Positions 9,161-17,997 of a stretch of 64,000 nt of DNA are shown here, piece after piece. The position numbers and the translations under genes are program-made. How positions within the stretch are numbered: the stretch's first letter is position 1; the number at the start of each line of letters is the position of its first letter. Location of the stretch: the NCBI GenBank assembly GCA_965262665.1, contig CBDHFR010000004.1, positions 558,001-622,000 on the forward strand. The letters are read 5' to 3'. Source of the DNA: CBDBND01 sp965262665. Its GTDB lineage: Bacteria > Pseudomonadota > Alphaproteobacteria > Rhodospirillales > Rhodospirillaceae. The notes under the pieces are model-generated. The model was not told the DNA's origin. It saw nothing but the letters and a program-made list of their open reading frames with translations, and searched no databases.

Positions 9161-9816
9161 GCCTGATCCTTATTCAACATATCGGGGAGACCCGGACTAA
9201 ACCCGGTATGCGCGCTGCCACATGCCACCCCGTTTCTCCGACTAAATAGGCTGCGCCCACCACAAAGCAAGCGGTCACGCATGACGGGATTGTTATCCGG
9301 CCTTCCCCAAGTTAGGACGGGTTCTGAGGCAGATTGCGGATGATCGGCTCTCCAGTTAAACGTGTAGCATACCTCGGGCGGAGGCGGGGCCTTCCGTTGG
9401 AGCGGCACGGCACGATTCTCGATGGGTGCTACCTGTTTGGCCCGTAATTCGGACCGTTTTCCGTGCGACAAGGCAGACCTGTCCAGCCGCTTTCGCTCGG
9501 GTCTTGGTACGGGGAATATCACGCGCATGCCTGCTGCGGATGGAGGCAAGTATGGCGCGGTCCATTGGGGCAACAACGGCCACCGCGGCCAGTTGAAAGG
9601 TGTCCCTTTCGAAAACTCTACTCACATAGAGAAATAGAGAAAGGACACCCAGTTTAAACGGATTAGGTTCTTGGAAGGGACAGCCGATCTGGCCTGCCGC
9701 AAGACACGAACGGACGATGGGTGTTTATTTGAACTAGACTCGACGGCCTGTTGAAAAAGCCCTCTGATTAAAGGAGTCGTAGTACAATTATCCCAAGGTT
9801 TAAGGGGATTTGAACT
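9161..9816. other. 656-bp stretch without a recognised gene
   Basis: Upstream of ftsH, where tilS is usual in this class, I find only short open frames with no TilS or other known motif. A small hairpin-rich stretch and the start of an IS1182-type element lie toward the right end. The ftsH promoter must lie in the first part, but I cannot place it. Confidence 0.5.
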
Positions 9817-10740
9817 ATGCAAGGACAACGAAGCGGTCAGCGGGTTCTGTTCGATACGGTAGATATTGATAGCTTGGTGCCGGAGGGCCATCTGCTCAGA
9901 AAGATCGACGCTGAACTTGATTTCGATTTTATCCACGAAGTAACCAAAGAGCTTTATTGCGTTGACAATGGCCGCAACTCGATTGATCCCGTTCTGTTAT
10001 TCAAGATGCAACTGATTAGCTATCTATACGGGATGAAGTCGGACCGTGAGCTGTGTCGTGAAGTTCACTTGAACTTGGCCTATCGCTGGTTTTGCCGGCT
10101 TGGATTGCATGATGTCGTGCCAAATCACTCATCGATGACGCGCATTCGAGATCGATTTGGCGAGGAAACCTTCACGAAGATATTCGGGCACTTGATTGCA
10201 CGTTGGACGAAACCGGGCCACATCCGAGGGCGGCGAATACTGGTGGACGCCAGTCTCGTAGAGGCGGATGCCTCAATGGACTCGCTGGTGGAACGGGCAG
10301 ATGGCGATCCCAATGCCCGCGAACTCAAGAGCTACGAACGTCGATATCACGACTACAAGAAGGGCAAGCGGACGCGCAAGTTGGCCAATCAAACTCATGT
10401 GAGCGCCACCGATCCGGATGCGACGTTGGTTTCTAGACCTGGCGTTCACAAGAAGCTCTGTTACAAAGTCCATCTCAGCGCGGACGCTCAAAGCCGGCTG
10501 GTGACTGACTGTCACGCGACAACGGGGCACGCCACGAGTGTCCCGTGCTGCCCGATCGCGTTGACTATCAACGCAATCACTTAGGGTTGGAGATCCAAGA
10601 GGTGATTGCTGATCGGGGTTATGGACGCGGTTCGACCTACGCGCAGCTCAGCGAGCAGAAGATCCGTCACTATACTCCCTTGCATGATGTCAATACCGGC
10701 AAGGGTAAACTGACACCCAATACGTTCAAATATGAGCGGG
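9817..10740 (+). pseudogene. IS1182-family transposase, frameshifted and truncated
   Basis: The frame from ATG 9817 begins MQGQRSGQRVLFDTVDIDSL and runs through a typical IS1182/IS5-superfamily N-terminus (LLFKMQLISYLYGMKSDREL, then LAYRWFCRLG and MTRIRDRFGEETF). It includes the first catalytic region RGRRILVDASLVEADAS. It loses frame around 10540-10584, and a second frame (LEIQEVIADRGYGRGSTYAQL) carries the second catalytic Asp region to about 10740. There the sequence changes abruptly into an IS481-type gene. The catalytic Glu region is missing, so the element is dead. Confidence 0.85.
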
Positions 10741-10741
10741 G

Positions 10742-11176
10742 TACACCACCAAGACGCCGATCACCGCCGCCGACCTGCTCAATGACCGGGTGCTGCCGTT
10801 CCATGACGAGCACGACCTGCCTGTGCTGCGGATCATGACCGACAGGGGCACGGAATACTGCGGGCGAGTGGACAAGCACGACTACCAGCTCTTCCTGGCC
10901 ATCAACGATATCGACCACACCAAGACCAAGGTGAAATCACCGCAAACAAACGGCATCCGCGAGCGCTTTCACAAGACCGTGCTGCAGGAGTTCTACCAGG
11001 TCGCGTTCCGCAAAAGACTCTACGACAGCGTCGATGCGCTGCAGGACGATCTGGATCAATGGCTACATCACTACAACACGGAACGCACTCATCAGGGCAA
11101 AATGTGTTGCGGCAGAACGCCGTTCCAGACCATGATCGAGGGCAAGGAAATCTGGAAGGAAAAGTTCGTGAACTGA
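10742..11176 (+). pseudogene. IS481-family transposase, C-terminal half
   Basis: An open frame from 10742 to a stop at 11176 gives about 144 residues of the rve integrase fold. It contains the second catalytic Asp in LRIMTDRGTEYCG, the segment HTKTKVKSPQTNGI, and the catalytic Glu in RERFHKTVLQEFYQ, then LDQWLHHYNTERTHQG and the C-terminal GRTPFQTMIEG. The N-terminal HTH half and first Asp are missing. It is joined directly to the IS1182 remnant, which points to one insertion and a deletion at the junction. Confidence 0.85.
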
Positions 11177-11363
11177 ACTTGACCTAACAGAGGCCGCCGG
11201 AAAAACGGCCAACTGTCAGATCACATCTGAACCACTACAGGTAAGGCGACCTAAGTATTGGGATTGCTTTACACTTCCACCATTGCCTCTTGCTCCCCCT
11301 TCTCTTCGTTCCCGTGATTGTCACCAAAGCTGTGCTCAATCGAACTTTGCAGCGTGACTTTTT

Positions 11364-11603
11364 TTACTCCCAGGAAAGGCTACTGTGCGCTTTGTCCATG
11401 TCAAAATGCCTAATCAGCAAATCGACATCAGAGACGGAAACGCCGAATTTCTGTGCAATCTCAACGTTGCTTAAACCGTTGATAATCAGATGGCGGAGCA
11501 CGGTTTCATTGATCGGCCATCGGCGACGTTTTTCCCCGTTCGAGGGCTTGCTCTGCTTTTCATTGTCCATTTCGTAGTACCGTTGGGCTGATTGTGCGTT
11601 CAT
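11364..11603 (-). CDS. Small helix-turn-helix protein, unknown
   Basis: A 79-aa minus-strand frame. Residues 25-70 (WPINETVLRHLIINGLSNVE, then IAQKFGVSVSDVDLLIRHFD) have the spacing of a helix-turn-helix of the sigma-region-4 or transposase-N-terminal type. I do not recognise the family. It lies between the IS481 remnant and an hsp20 pseudogene. It may be a small regulator or a leftover DNA-binding part of a transposase. Confidence 0.45.
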   Translation of the reverse strand: MNAQSAQRYYEMDNEKQSKPSNGEKRRRWPINETVLRHLIINGLSNVEIAQKFGVSVSDVDLLIRHFDMDKAHSSLSWE

Positions 11604-11949
11604 CGGATTTCATACTTTCTTCAGAAAAGTGGCGATCAGTGGGTTGGAAGTCTCGATGAGGCAGGACTGATCAGCCGCGGTTACAACGATTTGAGCGCTT
11701 ACTGCCCAAACCTCATTCTTCAGCCGGCGCACCTCGCCAAGTTTGCCATGAAGCTCGTCTTGAACGGCTGATCCGCGCCCTATCGCAAGTCGGCTCGTGT
11801 CTCGCACAAACAGTTGGGCGGTTTATATTGGCCCCTGTTCTTGCCTGCCATAGAGTCGGTATATGTTAAGTCCTTTTGAGGGACTCGGCCCTAAACTAAC
11901 AAGAAAACGGTGAGAAAGCCATATTGAACATTGCTTCAACAGAGTCGGA
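11604..11949. other. 346-bp stretch without a recognised gene
   Basis: A minus-strand frame at 11610-11807 (containing LHGKLGEVRRLKNEVWAVSA) is open, but I do not recognise it. It could be a transposase C-terminal scrap. Nothing else is supported here. Confidence 0.4.
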
Positions 11950-12369
11950 CTAGGTGTCTGTCGGCAACCGGAAGGTCCGTTTGAATGTGCCGAAAGTGCG
12001 TTCCGTCAGATGGAAATTCTGATCCTCAGAAACAGTTCTTGTTTTCTTTTCACCTTGCACGATTAGTGCATTCTCCTGCTCGGTTGCGGTCAGGTCGTCA
12101 CCGTCCAAACGGGGAGGCTCCAAACTCAGGTGATAGGTCTTTTTGTCCTCCGAAACATCGACGCGGGGAGAGAGTTCGAAGCGCGGTTGCGGACCAATGT
12201 TGGCAGACTCGCGGATCGGACTTGCCGGGAAGAACCGGTCAAACATTTCATCCATTTCCCAGCGCAGACCCGTCCAGGGTCAAAACCAGGTGTTTGGCCG
12301 TGTGACGGGTACATTCTATTGTTGTACCCGCGCCGCGGCAGGGGCACGGGTCTTGGCTGCTTCGGCCAT
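11950..12369 (-). pseudogene. Hsp20-family small heat-shock protein, pseudogene with nonsense codons
   Basis: An ATG at 12369 (complement strand) starts MAEAAKTRAPAAARVQQ and then hits TAG. The same frame continues NVPVTRPNTWF, hits TGA, and continues PWTGLRWEMDEMFDRFFPAS and into the alpha-crystallin core (SPRVDVSEDKKTYHLSLE, then DDLTATEQENALIVQGEKK and NFHLTERTFGTFKRTFRLP). It stops at 11950 before the last beta-strands and the C-terminal IxI motif. The reading frame is continuous through both stops, so this was a normal hsp20 gene that acquired two nonsense codons and lost its end. An Hsp20 chaperone would hold unfolded proteins, but this copy should be non-functional. Confidence 0.85.
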
Positions 12370-12473
12370 CGCTGTTTATTCCTTCTAACGACCTTGGTAA
12401 ACCGCCCCAGTGGCGGTGTTCTAGAGCTTTGCGGCAAACCAATACGGCTATTGTATAGACCAAAAATATTTCC

Positions 12474-12498
12474 TATAGAAGTAAATATTACTTCTATA
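12474..12498. promoter_or_regulatory. 25-bp perfect dyad (operator candidate)
   Basis: TATAGAAGTAA (12474-12484) and TTACTTCTATA (12488-12498) are perfect inverted repeats separated by ATA. The dyad lies in the AT-rich interval between the leftward hsp20 pseudogene and the rightward gene at 12579, where divergent promoters would be. Its TATAG...CTATA ends resemble the dyad upstream of rpoH (57101-57127). Confidence 0.55.
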
Positions 12499-12578
12499 TA
12501 TACAATAATGACTCCATTAGAAGAAAATTGACGCATTCAGCCGACCTCTTGAAATCAAGTTGCGCGAAAGGACACCCC

Positions 12579-12917
12579 ATGACGGAGACGGAGTACCAAA
12601 TCAGACCTGCTTTTGACGTGGCGGCTGCAGCAGAGTCGTTGATTGCTCTGCACGGTATGGATTTCGCTGGGAAGAAACCGGGCAAGTTCCGGATTTCCCG
12701 CAAATTTCTGCGTGAGATCACGGGCCGGCGCCGGTTACCTGAATGGTACATCCAAGCGCTCTCCGACTCTCTTTTCGAGCAAGGGTACGTGCTGATCGAC
12801 TTGGAGTCTTATCTGGTGGTCATCAAGACTGCTGCGTTCAACAGCACCCGGCGGGTCACCTCTACAGCCATCGACGACGTGTTGTCGGCAAACGACGGCC
12901 GGCAGACCGTCAATTGA
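12579..12917 (+). CDS. Conserved-looking small protein of unknown function
   Basis: A 112-aa protein that I do not recognise. It starts MTETEYQIRPAFDVAAAAES. The middle (KFRISRKFLREITGRRRLPEW, split by basic residues) followed by YIQALSDSLFEQGYVLIDLE looks like a compact alpha/beta domain with a basic patch, perhaps DNA- or RNA-binding. ATG 12579 is chosen because GAAAGGA lies 6-8 bases upstream. It is the first gene of a plus-strand run that continues with mgtE, about 100 bases downstream, and then the protease, ligase and deacylase genes. Its role in that group is unknown. Confidence 0.6.
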   Translation: MTETEYQIRPAFDVAAAAESLIALHGMDFAGKKPGKFRISRKFLREITGRRRLPEWYIQALSDSLFEQGYVLIDLESYLVVIKTAAFNSTRRVTSTAIDDVLSANDGRQTVN

Positions 12918-13525
12918 TTTTGTACGACTGGAACGAGTCCAAAACAGCTTTAAAGCCGCGCACTGAGCAGACCAAGCCGAACAGGCTTGATTAGTGGTCA
13001 TTTTTCATGGAGCGCCAAAGTGGCTGAACCACTTCTAGAACAGACATTAGCAGGAAATATAGATCAGCCGTGGCTTGAGCTCGAAGCGCTTGCGGCTTCA
13101 GGCGATTCGGAAGGGATCGAGGCCTATCTGGGCCAACTGTCTGGCGTAGATGCCATGCGCGCACTGCTCAATCTGCCGACGGAACAGCAGGCAACTATTC
13201 TTGCCGCCCTAAGCCCCAAAGCGGCAGCAGTTGTTCTGGATGATATTCCACACATCCATGCGGCTGACCTAGTGGAGCGCTTAGAGCCAATTGACGCTGC
13301 GGTGATTTTGGAGTCCATGCCTGTAGAGGAGCAGGCCGATCTGATTGGTGACATCCGCACCAAAAGCGCAGATGCAATCTTGTCTGAAATGGAACCTACG
13401 GCGGCTGGAGGTGTCAGGAATCTGGTTCAACACGATCCGGATACGGCTGGCGGTCTCATGCGTGCAGAGGTGTTCTCGTTTCCGGCTGTCGCGACTGTGG
13501 GTGACGTCCTGACGGAATTGACTAA

Positions 13526-14432
13526 GAGTCGGTTTCGAAAGTCATGCGGCTCGGGCCAATCTGCGGACGAGGAGCATGACGGAGGCGGCGTAGAGGAAGG
13601 CGCGGGCCGAGGCGATGGTGGCCTCGAAGTCCTTTGCCAGTCGCCGGTTGCGGTTGATCCAGGCGAAGAAGCGCTCCACGACCCAGCGGCGCGGTTGGAC
13701 GGCGAAGCCGACCTGATCGGGGCTTTTGCGCACGATCTCGACGGCGATCATGGTGGCCGTGGCGACCTTCTCGCCGGCGTAGCCGCTGTCGGCAAAGACC
13801 TTCTCGATGAACGGAAACGAGCCGCGTGAGGCGCACAGCAGCGGCCCGCCACCATCGCGGTCCTGGATACTCGCCGGATGCGCCTCGAGCACGAGGCCGC
13901 GCCCGTCGGTGTCGACCAGCGCGTGGCGCTTGCGCCCCTTGATCTTCTTGCCCGCATCGTAGCCGCGGGGGCCACCAGCCTCGGTCGTCTTGACGCTCTG
14001 GCTGTCGATAATCGCGCCGCTCGGGCTGGCCTCGCGTCCGACCCGCTCGCGATCGGCCATGACCAGAAAGTGGTTGATCTTCTCAAGGAGGCCGTCGTCG
14101 CGGAACTTAGCGAACCAGCGATAGATCGTGCCCCACGGTGGTAAATCGCTTGGCAGCAAGCGCCAAGGGCAGCCAGCCCGCATCACGTAGAAAATGCCGT
14201 TGACGATCTCTCGCATCGGCCATGACCGGGGCCGTCCCGTGCCATGAGCCGGAAGCAAATGAGGCTCGATCACAACCCACTCCGCAGCGGTCAAATCAGT
14301 CTGATAACGCAGCGCCTTGCGGCTATGCTGCTCTCGGGTGGTCGGCGTCCACATGGCGGCTCCAGATCGGTTTCAGCAACCTTCCTGGAATCACATCGAC
14401 ACCGGCCACTCAACCCCTTTCGAAACGGCCTC
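13526..14432 (-). mobile_element. IS5-family element (IS1031-like), complete, inserted in mgtE
   Basis: A 907-bp element with imperfect terminal inverted repeats. The left end reads GAGTCGGTTTCGAAAGTC and the right end, read inward, GAGGCCGTTTCGAAAGGG. The flanking trinucleotide TAA occurs at 13523-13525 and 14433-14435, as expected for the 3-bp TNA target duplication of the IS1031 subgroup. One transposase gene fills it. The intact ends, the duplication and the absence of other damage in mgtE show a recent insertion. Confidence 0.9.
13542..14354 (-). CDS. IS5-family transposase
   Basis: A 270-aa single-frame transposase of the IS5 family. The N-terminal DUF4096-type domain reads YQTDLTAAEWVVIEPHLLP and NGIFYVMRAGCPWRLLPSDL. 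The DDE domain follows with SGAIIDSQSVKTTEAGGPRG (first Asp), VFADSGYAGEKVATA (second Asp) and VVERFFAWINRNRRLAKDFE (Glu). The length is typical and no lesion is visible, so the enzyme is probably active. It is transcribed opposite to mgtE. Confidence 0.93.
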   Translation of the reverse strand: MWTPTTREQHSRKALRYQTDLTAAEWVVIEPHLLPAHGTGRPRSWPMREIVNGIFYVMRAGCPWRLLPSDLPPWGTIYRWFAKFRDDGLLEKINHFLVMADRERVGREASPSGAIIDSQSVKTTEAGGPRGYDAGKKIKGRKRHALVDTDGRGLVLEAHPASIQDRDGGGPLLCASRGSFPFIEKVFADSGYAGEKVATATMIAVEIVRKSPDQVGFAVQPRRWVVERFFAWINRNRRLAKDFEATIASARAFLYAASVMLLVRRLARAA

Positions 14433-15372
14433 TAAGGAAGACAGCGCGTTTGAGCGCTACAAAGGTCAGCACCCTTACATCATAGATGAAAATGGCTGCC
14501 TCGTTGGTGTCGTGTCTTTGCGCAACCTACTTCTTTCACAGCGAAGTCAGCCGTTGTCCTCAATCATGGCAGAAGCGGTATCAGTCGCTCCGGAAACAAA
14601 GCTAGCTGATCTTCAAGACCTGCTACGGGAGAAACCGTTTCTCGGCCTGCCGGTTACCAATTATCGCGGCTTGATCATCGGCACCGTTTCACGTACGGCA
14701 GTGAGTGATGCGGTGAAGGAAAAAGCCGACCAAAACCAACTGCGTGTCCAAGGCATTGTCGATGACGAAATACGTTCGATGCCCACTCTGATTCGGTCCC
14801 GGCGACGACTGGCATGGCTCAGCATTAACATTGTTCTCAATATTATTGCGGCAAGCGTCATCGCACTTTATGAGGAAACGCTTGCGGCAGTCATTTCACT
14901 CGCGGTCTTTCTTCCCATTGTTTCAGACATGAGCGGATGCTCGGGAAATCAGGCCGTGGCGGTCAGCATGCGGGAACTCACCCTCGGTCTCACACGACCG
15001 CTCGATGTTATGAGAGTTTGGTTTAAGGAAGCGTCTGTCGGAATCATTAACGGGATAGTACTGGGCATCCTTCTGGGGCTAGCCGCGTGGCTATGGAAGG
15101 GAAATCCGTTCCTCGGCCTTGTTGTCGGCGCTGCCCTTGCCATCAACACGATCATCGCTGTGTCGCTGGGCGGCACCGTACCCCTTATTCTCAGGCGGTT
15201 TGGGGCTGATCCAGCTGTTGCATCGGGACCGATCCTGACGACCCTAACGGATATGGCAGGCTTCTTCCTTGTCCTCTCCCTAGCCACGTATTCCATGCCG
15301 CTTCTTGTACTCAACTGATTTCAATCTCGATGATCCGGCTATGCATGATGGATACATGGAAGTGTGTGATTA

Positions 15373-15915
15373 GTGACCAAAACAAAGAAAACAGAAAGAT
15401 CGTTTACTAAGCGAAGACCACTCAAGCGAAAAGTCAAACCCACTCGGACCGTGATCGGATGGCGGGAGTGGGTAGGCCTTCCCGACTTGGGCCTGAGCCA
15501 GATCAAGGCGAAAGTGGATACCGGGGCTAGGACCTCGACCCTGCATGCTTACGATGTGACGCCTTTTACAAAGGACAATGCCCAATACGTCCGGTTTAAG
15601 GTCCACCCCATCCAGCGAAAGAAAGAACCGGAATTCGAATGTACTGCTGTTGTCATCGATCAACGTCATATTACCAACTCGGGTGGTAAACCATCTGAGC
15701 GATACGTCATTCGCACGACGCTATGGCTCGGTGAGAAGCGTTGGCCCATAGAACTAACATTAACCAATCGTGACGAAATGGGGTTCCGTTTACTGTTAGG
15801 CCGTCAGGCGGTTCGGCGACGCTATGTCGTTGATCCGGGACGGTCCTTCAAAGTTAAGAAACAGAACGTGAAACAAATATCCGTCAATACCGTTGACGAA
15901 CGTTTGGAAACTTAG
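15373..15915 (+). CDS. Retropepsin-like aspartic protease (RimB / DUF785 type)
   Basis: A 180-aa protein of the RLAP/DUF785 family, once called ATP-dependent zinc protease. After a very basic N-terminus of about 25 residues comes VIGWREWVGLPDLGL and the single aspartic protease motif AKVDTGARTSTLHA (Asp49). Later blocks include VIDQRHITNSGG and the C-terminal FRLLLGRQAVRRRYVVDPGRS, both typical of the family. In Pseudomonas the homologue RimB is reported to cleave glutamate tails that RimK adds to ribosomal protein S6. Here the next gene is rimK-like, which fits. GTG 15373 is the start that gives the basic N-terminus, 54 bases after mgtE. It is probably transcribed with mgtE and the two genes downstream. 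Confidence 0.88.
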   Translation: MTKTKKTERSFTKRRPLKRKVKPTRTVIGWREWVGLPDLGLSQIKAKVDTGARTSTLHAYDVTPFTKDNAQYVRFKVHPIQRKKEPEFECTAVVIDQRHITNSGGKPSERYVIRTTLWLGEKRWPIELTLTNRDEMGFRLLLGRQAVRRRYVVDPGRSFKVKKQNVKQISVNTVDERLET

Positions 15916-15942
15916 GACGGAAGTGGAAGAGGAGTTAGACAC

Positions 15943-16848
15943 ATGAAGTTCATAATCCTGGCACGAAATCCTGGCCTATATTCTCACAAGCGGATTGTTG
16001 AGGCCGCTGAGCAACGCGGCCACGAGATTGAAATCTTGGACACGCTGCGGTGCTATATGAACATCGCCTCGCACCGGCCGGAAGTCCGGTACAAGGGCGA
16101 AGTGATCACAGGCGTTGATGCCGTCATTCCCCGTATCGGGGCGTCCATCACTTTCTTCGGCCTTGCCGTGCTCCGTCAATTCGAAATGATGGGCGTGTAT
16201 CCACTGAATGAATCCGTTGCCATAGGCCGCTCGCGGGACAAACTGCGCAGTATGCAGTTGCTGGCCCGCCAGGGGATTGGCCTTCCCGTCACAGCCTTTG
16301 CCCATAGAACAGGACAAGCCGGCGACCTCATCGACATAGTGGGCGGTACGCCCTGTGTCATTAAGCTGCTTGAGGGCACCCAGGGCATCGGTGTTGTTTT
16401 GGGTGAGACCTCGTCGTCCGCGAAAAGCATGATCGAGGCCTTTGGTGGGCTGAAAGCCAACATACTGGTTCAAGAGTTCATTAAAGAAGCCGGAGGGACG
16501 GACATACGCTCATTTGTTATCGGCGACAAGGTCGTCGCCGCCATGAAACGCACCGGTGCCGCGGAAGATTTTCGCTCAAACCTCCATCGGGGCGGCTCGG
16601 CAGAACCCATCAAGATCACACCCGAAGAGCGATCAACGGCAATCCGCTCAGCAAAGGCTATGGGATTGAACGTGTGCGGTGTGGATCTGCTTCGGTCTAA
16701 TCACGGACCTGTGGTGATGGAAGTGAACTCGTCTCCCGGTCTTGAAGGAATAGAAAAAGCAACCGGGAAAGATGTGGCAGGAATGATCATCGATTTCGTC
16801 GAAAAGAACGCTCATCCCAACAAGACCAAAACAAGAGGCAAGGGGTAA
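15943..16848 (+). CDS. RimK-type ATP-grasp ligase (alpha-L-glutamate ligase family)
   Basis: A 301-aa protein the size of E. coli RimK. The N-terminal pre-ATP-grasp domain (residues 1-95) includes VIPRIGASITFFGLAVLRQ. The ATP-grasp core shows ESVAIGRSRDKLRSMQLLA, the nucleotide-contacting KLLEGTQGIGVVL, VQEFIKEAGGTDIRSFVIG, the NLHRGG segment and the metal-binding VMEVNSSPGLEGIE. RimK family enzymes add glutamates to the C-terminus of ribosomal protein S6 or make related poly-alpha-glutamate products. The acceptor here is not known. The gene lies 27 bases after the retropepsin-like protease gene and overlaps the deacylase gene by one base (TAATG), showing translational coupling. The Lys-rich tail is less conserved. 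Confidence 0.92.
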   Translation: MKFIILARNPGLYSHKRIVEAAEQRGHEIEILDTLRCYMNIASHRPEVRYKGEVITGVDAVIPRIGASITFFGLAVLRQFEMMGVYPLNESVAIGRSRDKLRSMQLLARQGIGLPVTAFAHRTGQAGDLIDIVGGTPCVIKLLEGTQGIGVVLGETSSSAKSMIEAFGGLKANILVQEFIKEAGGTDIRSFVIGDKVVAAMKRTGAAEDFRSNLHRGGSAEPIKITPEERSTAIRSAKAMGLNVCGVDLLRSNHGPVVMEVNSSPGLEGIEKATGKDVAGMIIDFVEKNAHPNKTKTRGKG

Positions 16849-17894
16849 TGGCGCGCGCACCTTTCAGGATTTGCGGTAAAGACATTACACCGGGTACGCG
16901 GGCCTCAATCGATCTCGCGGTGCCGAACCTTTCTACATATACACCGCTCTCAATGCCTGTGCATGTCATTCATGGAACGAGAGAAGGACCGGTTCTGTTT
17001 GTTTCGGCGGCCATCCACGGCGATGAAATCATTGGTGTGGAGATCATTCGCCAGCTCTTGCGTCGAAGGGGTATGAAGAATCTGAAAGGTAGTTTGGTCG
17101 CTGTGCCCATTGTTAACGTTTACGGATTTCACACGCATTCCCGTTATCTGCCGGACCGGCGGGATTTGAACAGATCATTTCCAGGAACCCAACATGGGTC
17201 CTTGGCGGCGCGGTTAGCTTACGTCTTTACGACAGAAATCGCGGACAAATGCACACATGGCATAGATCTACACTCGGGCGGGTATCACCGATTCAATCAC
17301 CCGCACATTCGAGCGAATCTCGACGACCCGGAGACCGAACGCCTGGCGCAGGCCTTTGGCACACCGGTCATCATCAGCGCCAACCTTAGAGATGGATCGC
17401 TACGGCAAGTGGCCGCAGAAAAAGGCATTCCGATGCTTCTTTATGAGGCGGGAGAAGCTCTACGGTTTGATCCGCTAGCCATTCGGGCCGGCGTGCGGGG
17501 CATTCGGAACGTGATGCGAGCCATCGGAATGCTGCCGCCATTAAAGTCCACGAAGTATATTATTGAGCCTCTTGAAGCAAAGTCGTCGTCCTGGGTTCGT
17601 GCGTCCCAATCAGGCATTTTCCGCGCCACCGCCAAAGTTGGTTTGCGTGTGAAGAGCGGCGAACGTCTCGGTGTTGTTGCTGACGCTTTCGGTGAAAACG
17701 AAAGCGACGTTACGGCGCCTTACACGGGCATCATCATCGGAAAGGCCAACATACCCGTCATCTCCGAGGGTGACGCGTTGTTTCACGTTGCGCGGTTCGA
17801 AGACTCAACAGAAGCCGCAGACGCCATTCAGACATTTCATGAAGAGCATATAGAAGGTCTCGGCCAAGGCGATTATCCGGCAGCGGTATCATAG
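16848..17894 (+). CDS. Succinylglutamate desuccinylase / aspartoacylase family zinc deacylase
   Basis: A 348-aa M14-type metallo-hydrolase of the AstE/AspA family. Zinc ligands sit in AIHGDEIIGVE (His and Glu) and GIDLHSGGYHRF (His). The substrate-binding DRRDLNRSFPG and the catalytic glutamate in LLYEAGEALRFD are present. The C-terminal third (GIFRATAKVGLRVKSGERLG, then TAPYTGIIIGK-type strands) is the usual beta-barrel domain. These enzymes release an acyl or amino-acid group from N-acylated amino acids. Co-occurrence with a RimK-type ligase and a retropepsin-like protease is a recurring arrangement noted in comparative work on ATP-grasp amide ligases, but the substrate of the set is not settled. 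Confidence 0.9.
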   Translation: MARAPFRICGKDITPGTRASIDLAVPNLSTYTPLSMPVHVIHGTREGPVLFVSAAIHGDEIIGVEIIRQLLRRRGMKNLKGSLVAVPIVNVYGFHTHSRYLPDRRDLNRSFPGTQHGSLAARLAYVFTTEIADKCTHGIDLHSGGYHRFNHPHIRANLDDPETERLAQAFGTPVIISANLRDGSLRQVAAEKGIPMLLYEAGEALRFDPLAIRAGVRGIRNVMRAIGMLPPLKSTKYIIEPLEAKSSSWVRASQSGIFRATAKVGLRVKSGERLGVVADAFGENESDVTAPYTGIIIGKANIPVISEGDALFHVARFEDSTEAADAIQTFHEEHIEGLGQGDYPAAVS

Positions 17895-17997
17895 GTTTTT
17901 CAGGCTGGATTTGGTCGTATCCCAGCCCTAAACAGGATCACAAGGTATTGAACGTGGATTTTCAAGAACCAGAAATTTTTGTTTGGATGGGCATTGC

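Larger units (their letters stand above)
13020..15318 (+). pseudogene. mgtE: MgtE-family magnesium transporter, interrupted by an IS
   Basis: The 5' part (13020-13525) encodes the MgtE N domain (ALLNLPTEQQATILAALSP, then DDIPHIHAADLVERLEP) and the start of the first CBS domain (DPDTAGGLMRAEVFSFPA). The 3' part (14436-15318) encodes the rest of the CBS pair (HPYIIDENGCLVGVVSLR) and five membrane segments with the Mg2+-pore signature region (SDMSGCSGNQAVAVSMRELT). Removing the 907-bp IS and one 3-bp duplication joins the halves in frame (TELTK-EDSAFERY) into a normal 462-aa protein with no other lesion. Function is lost unless the IS excises. GTG 13020 is chosen because GGAG lies 7 bases upstream. 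Confidence 0.92.

Noticed and set aside
9157..9576. Degenerate tilS upstream of ftsH
   Set aside because: No PP-loop motif (SGGxDS) or other TilS block could be found in any frame.
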